This document shows positions 43,080-51,579 of a stretch of DNA of 64,000 nucleotides, piece after piece (the first letter of the stretch is position 1; the number at the start of each line of letters is the position of its first letter). Source of the stretch: Mycolicibacterium arabiense (GTDB lineage: Bacteria > Actinomycetota > Actinomycetes > Mycobacteriales > Mycobacteriaceae). Made by a program: the position numbers and the translations under genes. The notes below the pieces were generated by a model. That model saw only the letters and a list, made by a program, of their open reading frames with translations, was not told where the DNA came from and ran no database searches. The stretch spans positions 2,542,001-2,606,000 of the forward strand of contig NZ_AP022593.1 of the NCBI RefSeq assembly GCF_010731815.2, given 5' to 3'.

Positions 43080-43826
43080 TTAGACGGTGAAGCCGCCGTC
43101 GACGTTGAGGTTGACGCCGGTGATGTATCCGGACTCTGGGCCGGCCAGGAAGGCCACGAAGGACGCAACATCGGTGGTGTGTCCGTAGCGGCCCTGAGCG
43201 GTGACGAGCTTGAGGCTTTCGGCGAAGTCGCCTGCGTCGGGGTTGGCGTCCGTGTCGATCGGGCCCGGCTGCACATTGTTGACCGTGATGCCCTGCGGGC
43301 CGAGTTCGCGGGCGAGCCCACGGGTGAACGAGGACACCGCGCCCTTCGTCATCGCGTACACCGACACCCCGGGTCCCGGTACGCGGTCGGCGTTGATGCT
43401 GCCGATGTTGATGACCCGCGCGCCCTCCCCGAGGTGCTTGATCGCGCTGCGGGTCGTCCAGAACATGCCGCCGATGTTGATGGCGACCAGACGGTCGAAT
43501 TGCTCCCCCGGGAATTCGCCGATCGGCGCCATGTGGGCGACCGCGGCGTTGTTCACCACGATGTCCAGGCCGCCGAGTTCGGCGACGGCCCGATCGACTG
43601 CGTTCGCGGTCTGGGCGGGGTCGGCGGCGTCGGCCTGGATGGCCACCACCTTGGCGCCGTTGGCGGTGACGTCGGCGACGAGCTTTTCTGCGTCGGCGCC
43701 GGAGGCGGAGTAGGTGAATGCCACCGCGGCGCCCTCTGAGGTCAGGCGCCGGACGATCTCCGCCCCGATGCCGCGGGAACCGCCGGTGACGATTGCTCGA
43801 CGTCCCGTCAGGGGTGCTGTGCTCAC
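43080..43826 (-). CDS. SDR oxidoreductase, first copy of a tandem pair
   Basis: Product of 248 aa from GTG 43826 preceded by GAGGAGG. Motifs: RAIVTGGSRGIGAEIV, VNNAAVAHMAP, INIGSINADRV and YAMTKGAV. Promoter-proximal member of a duplicated pair. A TetR gene is divergent 115 bases away with palindromes between, so the pair is probably induced when a small molecule releases that repressor. Confidence 0.88.
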   Translation of the reverse strand: MSTAPLTGRRAIVTGGSRGIGAEIVRRLTSEGAAVAFTYSASGADAEKLVADVTANGAKVVAIQADAADPAQTANAVDRAVAELGGLDIVVNNAAVAHMAPIGEFPGEQFDRLVAINIGGMFWTTRSAIKHLGEGARVINIGSINADRVPGPGVSVYAMTKGAVSSFTRGLARELGPQGITVNNVQPGPIDTDANPDAGDFAESLKLVTAQGRYGHTTDVASFVAFLAGPESGYITGVNLNVDGGFTV

Positions 43827-43839
43827 TGCGTGGCCTCCT

Positions 43840-43860
43840 CGTAATTACGAACCGGTTTGT
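43840..43860. promoter_or_regulatory. Two overlapping palindromes between SDR and TetR genes
   Basis: CGTAATTACG (43840-43849) is a perfect palindrome and ACGAACCGGTTTGT (43847-43860) a 12-of-14 dyad centred on AACCGGTT. They lie directly upstream of the SDR ribosome site in the divergent gap, the expected place for a TetR operator controlling both directions. Confidence 0.5.
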
Positions 43861-43941
43861 TACTAAGTACGCTCAGGTCAAGCCTTGTCGCGCTAGATGC
43901 ATTCCAGCTGTGACCGGCATCACATGAAAGGGCGGTCTGCG

Positions 43942-44487
43942 ATGACGGTCGGACGGCCACGGGAATTCGACCCCGACGAGGTCGAGGACGCGGCGATGAA
44001 ACTGTTCTGGGAACGCGGATTCGACGGGGTGTCGATCTCCGACGTCACCGCCGCCGCAGGCGTGAACCGTCGCAGCGTCTACGACGAGTTCGGATCAAAG
44101 GAGAACCTGTTCGAACGAGCGATGCGGCGTTACCTCGCCGGCCCCGGCGGCTATTTGCACGAGGCCCTGGCCCGACCCACCGCACGCGAGGTCTCCGAGG
44201 CGATGATGCATGGAGCGGCAGACACGGTCAGCGGCGAGATCCGCGGATGCCTGACCGTCGGAGAAGCCCCGGGTCTACCCGAGATGCGCGACGCGACCGT
44301 GCACCAACTCGCCGCGCGCTTCGAGGCTGCGCCCGAGCTAACGGGGGTCGACCCCCTGCTGCTAGCCCGCTGGGTCGCGGCCGTGTGTCAAGGCATCGCC
44401 ATCCAGGCCCGCAGCGGTGCCAGCCGCGCTGATCTGCACGCCGTGGCGGACATGGCGCTCGTGGGGTGGCCGGGAGATGCAGGTTAG
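43942..44487 (+). CDS. TetR-family regulator
   Basis: Product of 181 aa from ATG 43942, favoured by AAAGGGCGG six bases ahead (ATG 43924 lacks one). N-terminal HTH: GRPREFDPDEVEDAAMKLFW and ISDVTAAAGVNRRSVYDEFG. The C-terminal ligand domain contains RGCLTVGEAPGLP, as in the AcuR/YxaF-like TetR subgroup. Divergent from the duplicated SDR genes, its likely targets. Confidence 0.9.
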   Translation: MTVGRPREFDPDEVEDAAMKLFWERGFDGVSISDVTAAAGVNRRSVYDEFGSKENLFERAMRRYLAGPGGYLHEALARPTAREVSEAMMHGAADTVSGEIRGCLTVGEAPGLPEMRDATVHQLAARFEAAPELTGVDPLLLARWVAAVCQGIAIQARSGASRADLHAVADMALVGWPGDAG

Positions 44488-44535
44488 GTCAGCCGTCCGA
44501 GCCCCACTCGCCTCGGACGACCCGCGTCATGGACG

Positions 44536-44919
44536 TCAGCGAGGCACCACAGTTGTAGCGCAGCGTTTCCCGCTTGCGCCCGCTAGACGCGCGTCAGCCG
44601 TCACCAGCGCACAATCCAGGAACTCCGCCAGCGCAACGTAGATCGCATCGTATGCGGTCATCGAATCCCGTAACGTCCAGGCACGGGCGAGCAAGGGACC
44701 GGCCGCATAGCTTACGAGACCGATTCTCCCCCATACGCCGAGCACACGCTCGGCTTGGCTATTCGAGAGTTCAGACGCGAAGACTTGCCGCCGTAAAGCG
44801 CTCAAGACCTCGACGTCGATCAAGTGCGGAACATGCAGGGACTCGCTCGCCACGAGTCGACGAGCCTCGCCGTCGTTGAGCAACGCGGACACCGCCGCCG
44901 ACGCATCGAGGACGATCAC
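44536..44919 (-). CDS. vapC: VapC-like PIN-domain toxin
   Basis: Product of 127 aa from GTG 44919, overlapping the antitoxin stop (GTGA). PIN acidic residues are readable: D5 in MIVLDASAAV, Glu in LIDVEVLSALRR, Asp in TAYDAIYVALAE and Asp in LVTADARLA. VapC toxins are sequence-specific RNases that cut tRNA or rRNA and are neutralised by the cognate VapB. Confidence 0.88.
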   Translation of the reverse strand: MIVLDASAAVSALLNDGEARRLVASESLHVPHLIDVEVLSALRRQVFASELSNSQAERVLGVWGRIGLVSYAAGPLLARAWTLRDSMTAYDAIYVALAEFLDCALVTADARLAGASGKRCATTVVPR

Positions 44920-45131
44920 CGTCGGTCAGCATCGACGTTCGCGACGATGTCTTCGGGTGCGACGTTCAGATCCGGCAGGGTCGCCACCAGCGCCGCGTTG
45001 TCCGCCCGCCGCGTGGCCGCGTCGAGTTCACGGATGGCGGCGGCGTTCACCGACATTCCTCCTGCGCGGGCCAACCTCTCGAGTCGGTCGATGACGTCGT
45101 CAGGCACGTTTCGCAGGTAGAGGGTCCGCAT
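44916..45131 (-). CDS. vapB: VapB-like antitoxin
   Basis: Product of 71 aa from ATG 45131. The opening MRTLYLRNVPDDVIDRLERL is a ribbon-helix-helix/FitA-type DNA-binding domain; the tail (VAPEDIVANVDADRR) should wrap the toxin. Leaderless transcription is likely: a TAGAAT box ends seven bases before the ATG. The operator is described separately. Confidence 0.85.
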   Translation of the reverse strand: MRTLYLRNVPDDVIDRLERLARAGGMSVNAAAIRELDAATRRADNAALVATLPDLNVAPEDIVANVDADRR

Positions 45132-45180
45132 GACTGAGATTCTACCCGTTTGCTTGCATAGTGCTTGCTAGGTGCAAGCA
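45132..45180 (-). promoter_or_regulatory. VapBC promoter and operator
   Basis: A TAGAAT -10 box (45139-45144, minus strand) precedes ATG 45131 by seven bases. Upstream, TGCTTGC-TAGGT-GCAAGCA (45162-45180) is a perfect 7-base inverted repeat, and a third TGCTTGC half-site lies at 45151-45157. Occupation by VapB would cover the -35 region, giving autoregulation. Confidence 0.6.
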
Positions 45181-45194
45181 TGCGGTTACCTGCC

Positions 45195-46370
45195 TCACGA
45201 TGCTCGGCCGGGATAGGCTGGCCACGGCGGATTGTCATCGCCGTCCAGATACTCCATCGCCTCGTCGACGAGTCGCCGCCTGTAGTCACGGCTCATCTCG
45301 TCGATGGTCTTGATCGCGTCGTGAGTCAGGCCCTGCCGGACCCCGCTACGGGAGTGCGCGAATGGTACGTAAGCGCGCAGCATGGCCGGCGCATCCAGAG
45401 CGATCTCCAGCGGGACGTGTTCATCACGATAGGGGTTCCGCAAGATGTTCGAGATGCGAAAGCCGCTCCACCGCAGCGGGTCTCCGCAACCAGATTCGCA
45501 CAGTTCTCGCAACATGTCCCGGTAGTCGTCGCTCGGGAACGGAGTGCCCGAGGGTGAGGCGAAGAATTCGTCGAGCAGCTCCGTGATCGCTTCGTCGTCC
45601 CAGTCCGGCTTCTCGTATGCAGTGCCACCCTCCGGGAGCCGAGCGACCATCCACTTCATGATGGGTGCGGCGTAGTGGCACTCTGGCGAACGACGCGCAT
45701 ACTTCTCGTACCTCAGTCCGTTCTCGAGCCAGGCACGGGCGTCGGCAGGGTCCATGTCCACGAATGTCGTCTCGGGATCGGATTTTTCGCGGGCCCGAAC
45801 CAGCGCTTCCAAGGGACCCGTGAGCAGATAGAAGTCAACGACCACCGACTGGTGATTGTGATCGAGAACGGCGCAGAGGGTCAGTTCTGTCGCGTCAGTG
45901 AGCCGGAAACTCACCACCACCTCGTCGACGTCACCGAGGACGTCCGACCTACGCATCACTCGGCTCACTTCGACGGTGGAAAGGCGGGCGATCCACCTCG
46001 GTATGCGGTCATGCCGGGTCGAGACCTCCCGGCGGCACCAATCGCGGACAACGTCATCGTCGACGATCAGTTCGCCGAGGATCGCGAGCATAGCGGTCGT
46101 CTCGCGATACTTCCGAAGGACGAGAGAGTAGACGAAGGCCTGCAACGAGTACTCATCTCTTGACTCCTCTTTCGGACGCGAAGACGGCTCGGCCGTGGCC
46201 AAGCTGATCCAGAGACCGGCCAGGCCGATCAAGGCCGCCGGGGACTTGTTCATCGCCTCGCGGAGGGTGCGCACCAGGAGGGCGTCGTCGGCGACCGGTT
46301 GCCGTCCCCGTGCTCGTTTTGCGTTTCGCCGATCCTGTTTGGCGCTGCGGCGCCTACGTCCGTCGTTCAT
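45195..46370 (-). CDS. Protein of unknown function, 391 aa
   Basis: Starts at ATG 46370 (MNDGRRRRSAKQDRRNAKRA), with a strongly basic first 25 residues that may bind nucleic acid. The rest is soluble and mixed, with KSPAALIGLAGLWISLATAE near the N-terminus, VVVSFRLTDATELTLCAVLD in the middle and SGCGDPLRWSGFRISNILRN late. No motif allows a family call. It lies between vapBC and another unknown gene, all leftward; base composition is slightly lower in GC than the core genes around it, consistent with accessory DNA. Confidence 0.5.
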   Translation of the reverse strand: MNDGRRRRSAKQDRRNAKRARGRQPVADDALLVRTLREAMNKSPAALIGLAGLWISLATAEPSSRPKEESRDEYSLQAFVYSLVLRKYRETTAMLAILGELIVDDDVVRDWCRREVSTRHDRIPRWIARLSTVEVSRVMRRSDVLGDVDEVVVSFRLTDATELTLCAVLDHNHQSVVVDFYLLTGPLEALVRAREKSDPETTFVDMDPADARAWLENGLRYEKYARRSPECHYAAPIMKWMVARLPEGGTAYEKPDWDDEAITELLDEFFASPSGTPFPSDDYRDMLRELCESGCGDPLRWSGFRISNILRNPYRDEHVPLEIALDAPAMLRAYVPFAHSRSGVRQGLTHDAIKTIDEMSRDYRRRLVDEAMEYLDGDDNPPWPAYPGRAS

Positions 46371-46415
46371 GGCTCGGACGCTACTCAGGGGCTGTGACAA
46401 CGAAACGGATCTCAG

Positions 46416-46853
46416 TCAGAACGGCGAATCCTGATGCCCGAGTGCCACTTCCGCAGCCAACGCACGCCACCCGTCGATCTTCATGTACGAACCCTTGCGT
46501 TCCAGCCACCGGCAGCCCAGGCATGCCGAGTGCGCCACCCACAGCACCGACTCGAGGACGACCCCGGGATGACGCGTGGGCCAGAACTCTGGTTCGGCGC
46601 CGTGCACGGCCTCGTACTCGCGCCGCTTGTCCTCGCGCTCCTCCCACAACCTTCTCGCGACGTTCCGGCCGGTACTCATGATCTTGTAGCTGATCCACGG
46701 CGTCGTCCGCCGCGGCGGAAACAGCACGGCGTGGTACGGGCCCCAGGTCGCATCGTCACCGCGTCCTGGCGTCCACGAGTCGACGAGTTCTCTGATCCTC
46801 GGCGGCCCACCCGGTCCCCAGTACAAGGGCATCAGCTTGGCATCGTCGGTCAT
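46416..46853 (-). CDS. Protein of unknown function, 145 aa
   Basis: ATG 46853 is preferred because GAGGACCGGACC leads into it; the frame stays open for 28 more codons that look non-coding. Contains MPLYWGPGGPPRIRELVDSW and VAHSACLGCRWLERKG with a CxxC pair, and is rich in Trp and Arg. A CLGC motif flanked by aromatic residues could bind zinc. No known family is recognised. It is upstream of the 391-aa gene on the same strand. Confidence 0.5.
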   Translation of the reverse strand: MTDDAKLMPLYWGPGGPPRIRELVDSWTPGRGDDATWGPYHAVLFPPRRTTPWISYKIMSTGRNVARRLWEEREDKRREYEAVHGAEPEFWPTRHPGVVLESVLWVAHSACLGCRWLERKGSYMKIDGWRALAAEVALGHQDSPF

Positions 46854-47061
46854 GGTCCGGTCCTCACGCCGGCCTCCGCTGCGGGAGGCGCTCTTGCCGG
46901 CGTCGGTCGACGTCGGCCGCTTCGTCATCCGAGCCACCCACGAGCGTGGGGTTGGCGCACCGTCAAGTCGGAGCTTGGCGACGGTGTCTCGTGAAGCTGT
47001 TTCGATGTTAGCGCGGCCCGCCGACGTCCGCGGACCGTTCTGCGGCGCCGGTCTTCGCTGG

Positions 47062-47087
47062 GGGCCGTCATCATTTGATGACAGCCC
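47062..47087. terminator. Palindrome downstream of the helicase gene, second copy of the GTCATCA dyad
   Basis: GTCATCA-TT-TGATGAC (47067-47082) is flanked by GGGC and GCCC, giving a long hairpin that begins about ten bases after the helicase stop (minus strand). The 16-base core is identical to that at 27250-27265. It may act as a terminator without a T-run or be a dispersed palindromic element. Confidence 0.5.
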
Positions 47088-47096
47088 GTGCCGGAG

Positions 47097-48752
47097 TTAC
47101 GGCGCGCTCACTCCCAGCCGTCGCGCCAGATCCGGGCCACCCACCTCGCGGATGAAGTCCGGGTCACCGCACACGACGAGTTGATCGCGAGCCCGCGACA
47201 GCCCGACGTACAGCCGTTCGCGGGAGCGCTCGAACTTGCTTCCCTCGTTGACCACGACCACGACCGCGCGGCGCTCTAGCCCCTTGAACCCCAGCACGTG
47301 CCCGTAGAACACCTGGTCGGTGTCCCAGAACGTGTCCCAGTAGGCCTTGTGCCCGTCCTTCTGCCGCTCCGCCTGTTCGGGATGCCGACTGCCGGTGGTC
47401 AGCAACGCGAGATCCTCGGGCCGCCAACCCTGTTCGAGGAGTAGCTCGATCTGATCGTCGCCCTCCCCCATGGCCTCGTCACGGTCACACGCGACGAACG
47501 TGACGGCCGGGCCCTCGCCGCCGAGGAAGCGCATCGGGTGGTCGACGAGCGGTTGAAACGCGTTCGCGATCTGGCGGGTGTTGCGCAGATTGTGGTCGAG
47601 GATGAGCGGGACCAACGGCACGGGCGGTGCGCCGTGGCGGTTGAAGACGCGCTGGCCCTCGTCGGTGAAGACGTAGAGACCGCCCTCGACGGGATCCTTG
47701 AGCGCGGCGAGCAGCGGATCCCACCATGCGTCGGCGAAGTCCTGCGCCTCGTCTACGACGATGGAGTCGAAGCGGTGGCCGACGGCGAGTCCCGCTGCCA
47801 GCTCCGCCATTTGGAGAGGGAGGTCGTGCTCCCAGAACTTGACGGTGTCCTCGGTGCGCAGGGCCTCGTCGGGTCCTGCGGGTGCGCCCCACTTCTTGCC
47901 GAGGTCGTGGAACTCGCCCACGTACGCCGGCTGATGGTTGCGCGGCCACGTGGCAGCGATGCGCTCGAGGTAGGACGCCAGACCATGGGAGTAACAGACC
48001 AGCGCGACGCGCTGGCCGCGCTGGGCAAGCCGGCGGGCCTGCTCCATCGCCAGGAAGGTCTTGCCGCTGCCGGCACCGCCGCGGACCTCGACGCGGTTGA
48101 GCAGTCGGATCGCGTCGAGGATGACGGCCTGGTGCTCGGTCAGCGCGTCGGCGGCGTCGTTGTTGGCCAGCGCGCGCGCGACGACGTCGCGTTGCGGTAA
48201 ACCCCTGCCGCTCAATGCCGTTGCGAGTTGCTTCACGCCGTCTCGGGTCAGCAGCGGGCGGTCCTGCTCCTGCGTGACGAGGATCTCGCGAAGCCTGTCG
48301 ACGAGATGCGGCAGATCGGTGCGGTCGATGACCTTCCAACGCGGGCAATCCGGCAGGTCGAAGTCGGCGGGCAGCTCGGTGTGGGGCAGCACCACGACGT
48401 GATCCCAGCGCTGCCGCTCCTGCGTCCAGCGCGGGTCCTTCTCGACGTAGTCCCGCAGCGCGTAGCAGGCCTCGCGGGCCTGGCGGACCGGATGGATCTT
48501 CTTGTCGCGGCCGCCGCGCTTCTGCCACCAGCGCTCGCCGTCGTGCCAAACGTCGCCGCCCTTGACCTCGAGGCAGACGATTCCCGCGCCCTCGATGCCG
48601 ACGACGAAGTCGACCTCGTGGTCCTTGAGGTGGTCGGTGACGCGCTGACCCGGGACGAGCAGGTCATTGGGTTCGAGTTGGGCGACGAGCGTCTGCCAGG
48701 TGCTGCGCTCCGAACTGTTGAGACGCGGCGTCTCAGTGACGGTGATGGTCAT
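47097..48752 (-). CDS. NERD-domain UvrD/SF1-type helicase
   Basis: Product of 551 aa from ATG 48752. N-terminal NERD (nuclease-related) domain with a PD-(D/E)XK-like set: D48 (HEVDFVVGIE) and E62-V-K64 (IVCLEVKGG). Walker A VRGGAGSGKTFLAM at 223-236, Walker B DSIVVDEAQDF, then late SF1 motifs FKGLERRAVVVVV and LYVGLSRARDQLVV. It probably unwinds DNA and may also cleave it. NERD helicases occur both as housekeeping repair genes and as parts of defence modules; vapBC lies nearby but no recognisable partner is adjacent. Confidence 0.88.
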   Translation of the reverse strand: MTITVTETPRLNSSERSTWQTLVAQLEPNDLLVPGQRVTDHLKDHEVDFVVGIEGAGIVCLEVKGGDVWHDGERWWQKRGGRDKKIHPVRQAREACYALRDYVEKDPRWTQERQRWDHVVVLPHTELPADFDLPDCPRWKVIDRTDLPHLVDRLREILVTQEQDRPLLTRDGVKQLATALSGRGLPQRDVVARALANNDAADALTEHQAVILDAIRLLNRVEVRGGAGSGKTFLAMEQARRLAQRGQRVALVCYSHGLASYLERIAATWPRNHQPAYVGEFHDLGKKWGAPAGPDEALRTEDTVKFWEHDLPLQMAELAAGLAVGHRFDSIVVDEAQDFADAWWDPLLAALKDPVEGGLYVFTDEGQRVFNRHGAPPVPLVPLILDHNLRNTRQIANAFQPLVDHPMRFLGGEGPAVTFVACDRDEAMGEGDDQIELLLEQGWRPEDLALLTTGSRHPEQAERQKDGHKAYWDTFWDTDQVFYGHVLGFKGLERRAVVVVVNEGSKFERSRERLYVGLSRARDQLVVCGDPDFIREVGGPDLARRLGVSAP

Positions 48753-48882
48753 GGCCAAACTCGGGTCCTCCCCCTTGCAAACAACCCCTCGGGGAGGTTA
48801 GCGCGAGGTACCGACGCGGCGGCGGACGTTGACGACTATCGCCGATGGAGGGTTCAGCGCAGGCCGATACCCAAAGGGAGGT

Positions 48883-49170
48883 CTACGCGCCGCTCTGCTG
48901 CAGGGCGAGGCACGTGCCGTAATGCTCCGGCGTGCAGGGGATGCCGCCTACGGACGGAAGCTCATTGGGTCGCTGCACGACACCGCCACCCGGTGTCGAT
49001 CCCGGCGGGAGGAACGCAGGCGCGTTGGAGCCACTCTTGGCGCACACGCCTTCCCACCTGGTGGGTGACGTGCCGCTTGGGCACGTCTGGGCCGATGCGG
49101 ACGACGCGAAGATCACCGGCGCGGACACCAGCGCCAGCGCACTCCCGAGAGCGAGCATTCCGTGCTTCAT
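48883..49170 (-). CDS. Small exported Cys-containing protein
   Basis: Product of 95 aa from ATG 49170. Signal peptide MKHGMLALGSALALVSAPVI with FASSASAQ cleavage region, then a short mature part with four Cys (TCPSG, GVCAKS, IPCTPEHYGTC) and a Pro/Gly-rich middle. Two disulfides are likely. Secreted mycobacterial peptides of this type are common and unassigned. Confidence 0.6.
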   Translation of the reverse strand: MKHGMLALGSALALVSAPVIFASSASAQTCPSGTSPTRWEGVCAKSGSNAPAFLPPGSTPGGGVVQRPNELPSVGGIPCTPEHYGTCLALQQSGA

Positions 49171-49246
49171 GGCGGTGGTCACCCGTCACACGGTACCTAG
49201 CCGGACTAGATAGGACGACGACGGGTCGCGCCGACGAGGCTCGGGG

Positions 49247-49294
49247 TTGACTCGCCCGACAGGGTCCGACACACTCCACTGAACACGTTCAGTG
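49247..49294 (+). promoter_or_regulatory. Promoter and TetR-type operator of the P450 operon
   Basis: A TTGACT box (49247-49252) with a weak CACACT at 17-base spacing is followed by the perfect palindrome CACTGAAC-AC-GTTCAGTG (49277-49294), which ends just ahead of the GGAGGT ribosome site. TGAACnnGTTCA-type sites are typical TetR operators in mycobacteria, and a TetR gene ends this operon (53325-53927). Confidence 0.6.
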
Positions 49295-49312
49295 AAACGG
49301 AGGTCGACGTCG

Positions 49313-50563
49313 ATGCGCGCAGCCGGTGCCGCGATCACGCACTACGACCCGTTCTCACCCGAGTGCCTCGACGACCCCTACCCGTACTACGCGTGGCTGC
49401 GCGACGAGCACCCGCTGTACTACGTCGAGGACTACGACATGTGGGTGGTGTCGCGGTTCCAGGACGTCTACGACATGCTCGGCGACCCGGAGCTGCCGTT
49501 CGAGGCCCGTGAGGGCACGGTGCCGACGCGTGCTGAGATGCTCGCGCGTAACGACGGTCCGGTGCCGCCCCTCCCGTTGGACCCCGTCGCAGGATTCACC
49601 CGCATGGATCAGCCCCACCAGGGTCGACTGCGCGGGTTCCTGAATCAGCCGTTCCGGCCCCGTTCGGTGTCAGCGCTGGAGGATTGGTTCCGCGCCATGG
49701 TGCGAGCCGACCTGCCCGGCGTGCTCGCCCAAGGCGAGTTCAATCTGCCTGCAGTCTTTGGGCTTTGGACGGCCCGCACCATGTGCCACCTCGCGGGCTT
49801 GCCCGCCGAGATGGCGGCTGATCTGCGCGACGCGATAAACGAGTCCTCGGCGGCAATCGGCGACCCCGCCCTCGGCCTGGACCCGCTCGACGGCCTCAAG
49901 CGAATCAGCCGCGCCGCCCGCCTCGCCGTGACGACCCGGCGCGACGCCGGCGCCGACGGCGCCCACCCGCTCGTCGACAGGGTCATCAACGCATCGTTCG
50001 AGGGACGGCCGCTGTCCGACCGCGAGGCCGCCGCACAACTCGTGGTGCCGCTGATCGGCGGCGTGGAGACCGTGCCCAAGGTGACCTCCCACGGGCTGTG
50101 GGAGCTGACCAAGAACCCCGACCAACTCGCCGCCGTCCGCGCCGACCTGGCAGCCAACACGCCCGTCGCGTTCGACGAGATGTCCCGCTATTGCGGTCCT
50201 GCGCAATGGTTCTCGCGGACCGTCACCGCACCCGTCGACGTCCTCGGTCGCCACCTGACGCCGGGGCAACGCATCATCTTCCTCATCCAGTCCGCACAGC
50301 GTGACCCGCGCGAGTTCCCCGACCCCGACGCGTTCCGGTGGGACCGGCAGATGAAGCGGACGCTGGCCTTCGGCCACGGCGGTCACTTCTGCATGGGCAT
50401 CCATCTGGCGAAGATGGAGGGCCGGGTGATACTGCAGGAATTCCTCAGCGCCGTGGAAGAATTCGACTTCGACGGGGACGCCGCGGTACGCAGTGCCTCC
50501 AGCTTCCAGAAGGGCTGGGACGTCCTGCCCGTCCGCATCCGCCGACTGGCGGAACCGTCGTGA
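49313..50563 (+). CDS. Cytochrome P450
   Basis: Product of 416 aa from ATG 49313, GGAGGT eight bases ahead. P450 landmarks: I-helix segment PLIGGVETVPK (the usual acid-Thr pair present as ET), ExxR in FDEMSRYC, and heme loop LAFGHGGHFCMGIHLAK with axial Cys near residue 359. It is soluble and needs external ferredoxin/reductase partners, none of which is encoded nearby. First gene of a coupled set with a lactonase-like hydrolase, an aldolase and a hydroxyacid dehydrogenase, so it should hydroxylate or O-demethylate the pathway substrate. Confidence 0.92.
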   Translation: MRAAGAAITHYDPFSPECLDDPYPYYAWLRDEHPLYYVEDYDMWVVSRFQDVYDMLGDPELPFEAREGTVPTRAEMLARNDGPVPPLPLDPVAGFTRMDQPHQGRLRGFLNQPFRPRSVSALEDWFRAMVRADLPGVLAQGEFNLPAVFGLWTARTMCHLAGLPAEMAADLRDAINESSAAIGDPALGLDPLDGLKRISRAARLAVTTRRDAGADGAHPLVDRVINASFEGRPLSDREAAAQLVVPLIGGVETVPKVTSHGLWELTKNPDQLAAVRADLAANTPVAFDEMSRYCGPAQWFSRTVTAPVDVLGRHLTPGQRIIFLIQSAQRDPREFPDPDAFRWDRQMKRTLAFGHGGHFCMGIHLAKMEGRVILQEFLSAVEEFDFDGDAAVRSASSFQKGWDVLPVRIRRLAEPS

Positions 50564-51579
50564 CCACCGGGGCCGTCGCCACCGTCCGGGGTGATCGGTC
50601 CAGCGCCGACCTCGGGCGCACGCTGATGCACGAGCACGTGTTCGCGGTGTCCGCGGCGCTGGCCAACGACCGCCCCGAGATCGCCTTCCCCGACGGCAAG
50701 CAGGCCGCCGTCGACGATGCCGTCGCGCGGCTGCAGCGGGTCAAGGACGCCGGCATCGACACGATCGTCGACGTCACCGTATTCGGTCACGACCGCGACA
50801 TCCCCAGCCTGGTCCGGATCAACGAGCGCGTGGATCTGAATATCGTCGTCGCCACGGGGTTCTACACCGAGGACGTGCCGTCGAAGACCTTCGAGATACG
50901 CCAGGCCTTGGCCCGGCAGCGCGGCGGAAACTTCTTCGTCGACGTGTTCGTGGCCGACATCGTCGACGGCATCGGCACCACCGGCGTCCGCGCCGGGATC
51001 ATCAAGTGCGTCACCGGCGCTGCCGGCCTGACCCGCGGATCGAAGGGACTGTTGCGGGCCGCCGCGATCGCCGCACGTGAGACCGGCGTGCCGATCACCA
51101 CGCACTCCGACCCCCACGCGCGAGGCGGGCTCGAACAACTCGAGCTATTCGCCGCCGAGGGCGTCGATCTCGCCCGGGTGGTGATCGGCCACAGCGGCGA
51201 CACCACCGATCTCGACTACCTCAAGGCCGTCATGGACACCGGCGCGACGATCGCCTCGGACCGGTTCGGCTACGCGCTGCCGGGCACGGCGACGACACAG
51301 GAACGCGTCGCGGTCATCGCCGACCTGTGCAACGAGGGCTACGCCGACCGCATCGTGGTGTCCCACGACGCGATGCTGCACACCGACTGGCTCGACGACG
51401 GGTACACCGCGGCGTTCCCGGACTGGGATCCGACCTTCGTCCCCACCACCGTCGTGCCCGCCCTGCGCGAGGCCGGTGTCTCCGACGCCCACCTGCACCA
51501 GATTCTCGTCGGCACCCCGGCCCGTCTGCTGGCGTGTGCGACACCCCTCCCGAAGGAGCGCATCGATGAGCAGTCCTGA
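50560..51579 (+). CDS. Phosphotriesterase-like lactonase/amidohydrolase
   Basis: Product of 339 aa from GTG 50560, overlapping the P450 stop (GTGA). Binuclear-metal pattern of the PTE family: HxH in LMHEHVF, bridging Lys in AGIIKCVTGAAG, His in PITTHSDPHARGG, His in RVVIGHSGDTTD and Asp in VVSHDAML. Members of this branch are usually lactonases. In this operon it may open a lactone or ester formed after P450 attack. Confidence 0.9.
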   Translation: MTTGAVATVRGDRSSADLGRTLMHEHVFAVSAALANDRPEIAFPDGKQAAVDDAVARLQRVKDAGIDTIVDVTVFGHDRDIPSLVRINERVDLNIVVATGFYTEDVPSKTFEIRQALARQRGGNFFVDVFVADIVDGIGTTGVRAGIIKCVTGAAGLTRGSKGLLRAAAIAARETGVPITTHSDPHARGGLEQLELFAAEGVDLARVVIGHSGDTTDLDYLKAVMDTGATIASDRFGYALPGTATTQERVAVIADLCNEGYADRIVVSHDAMLHTDWLDDGYTAAFPDWDPTFVPTTVVPALREAGVSDAHLHQILVGTPARLLACATPLPKERIDEQS

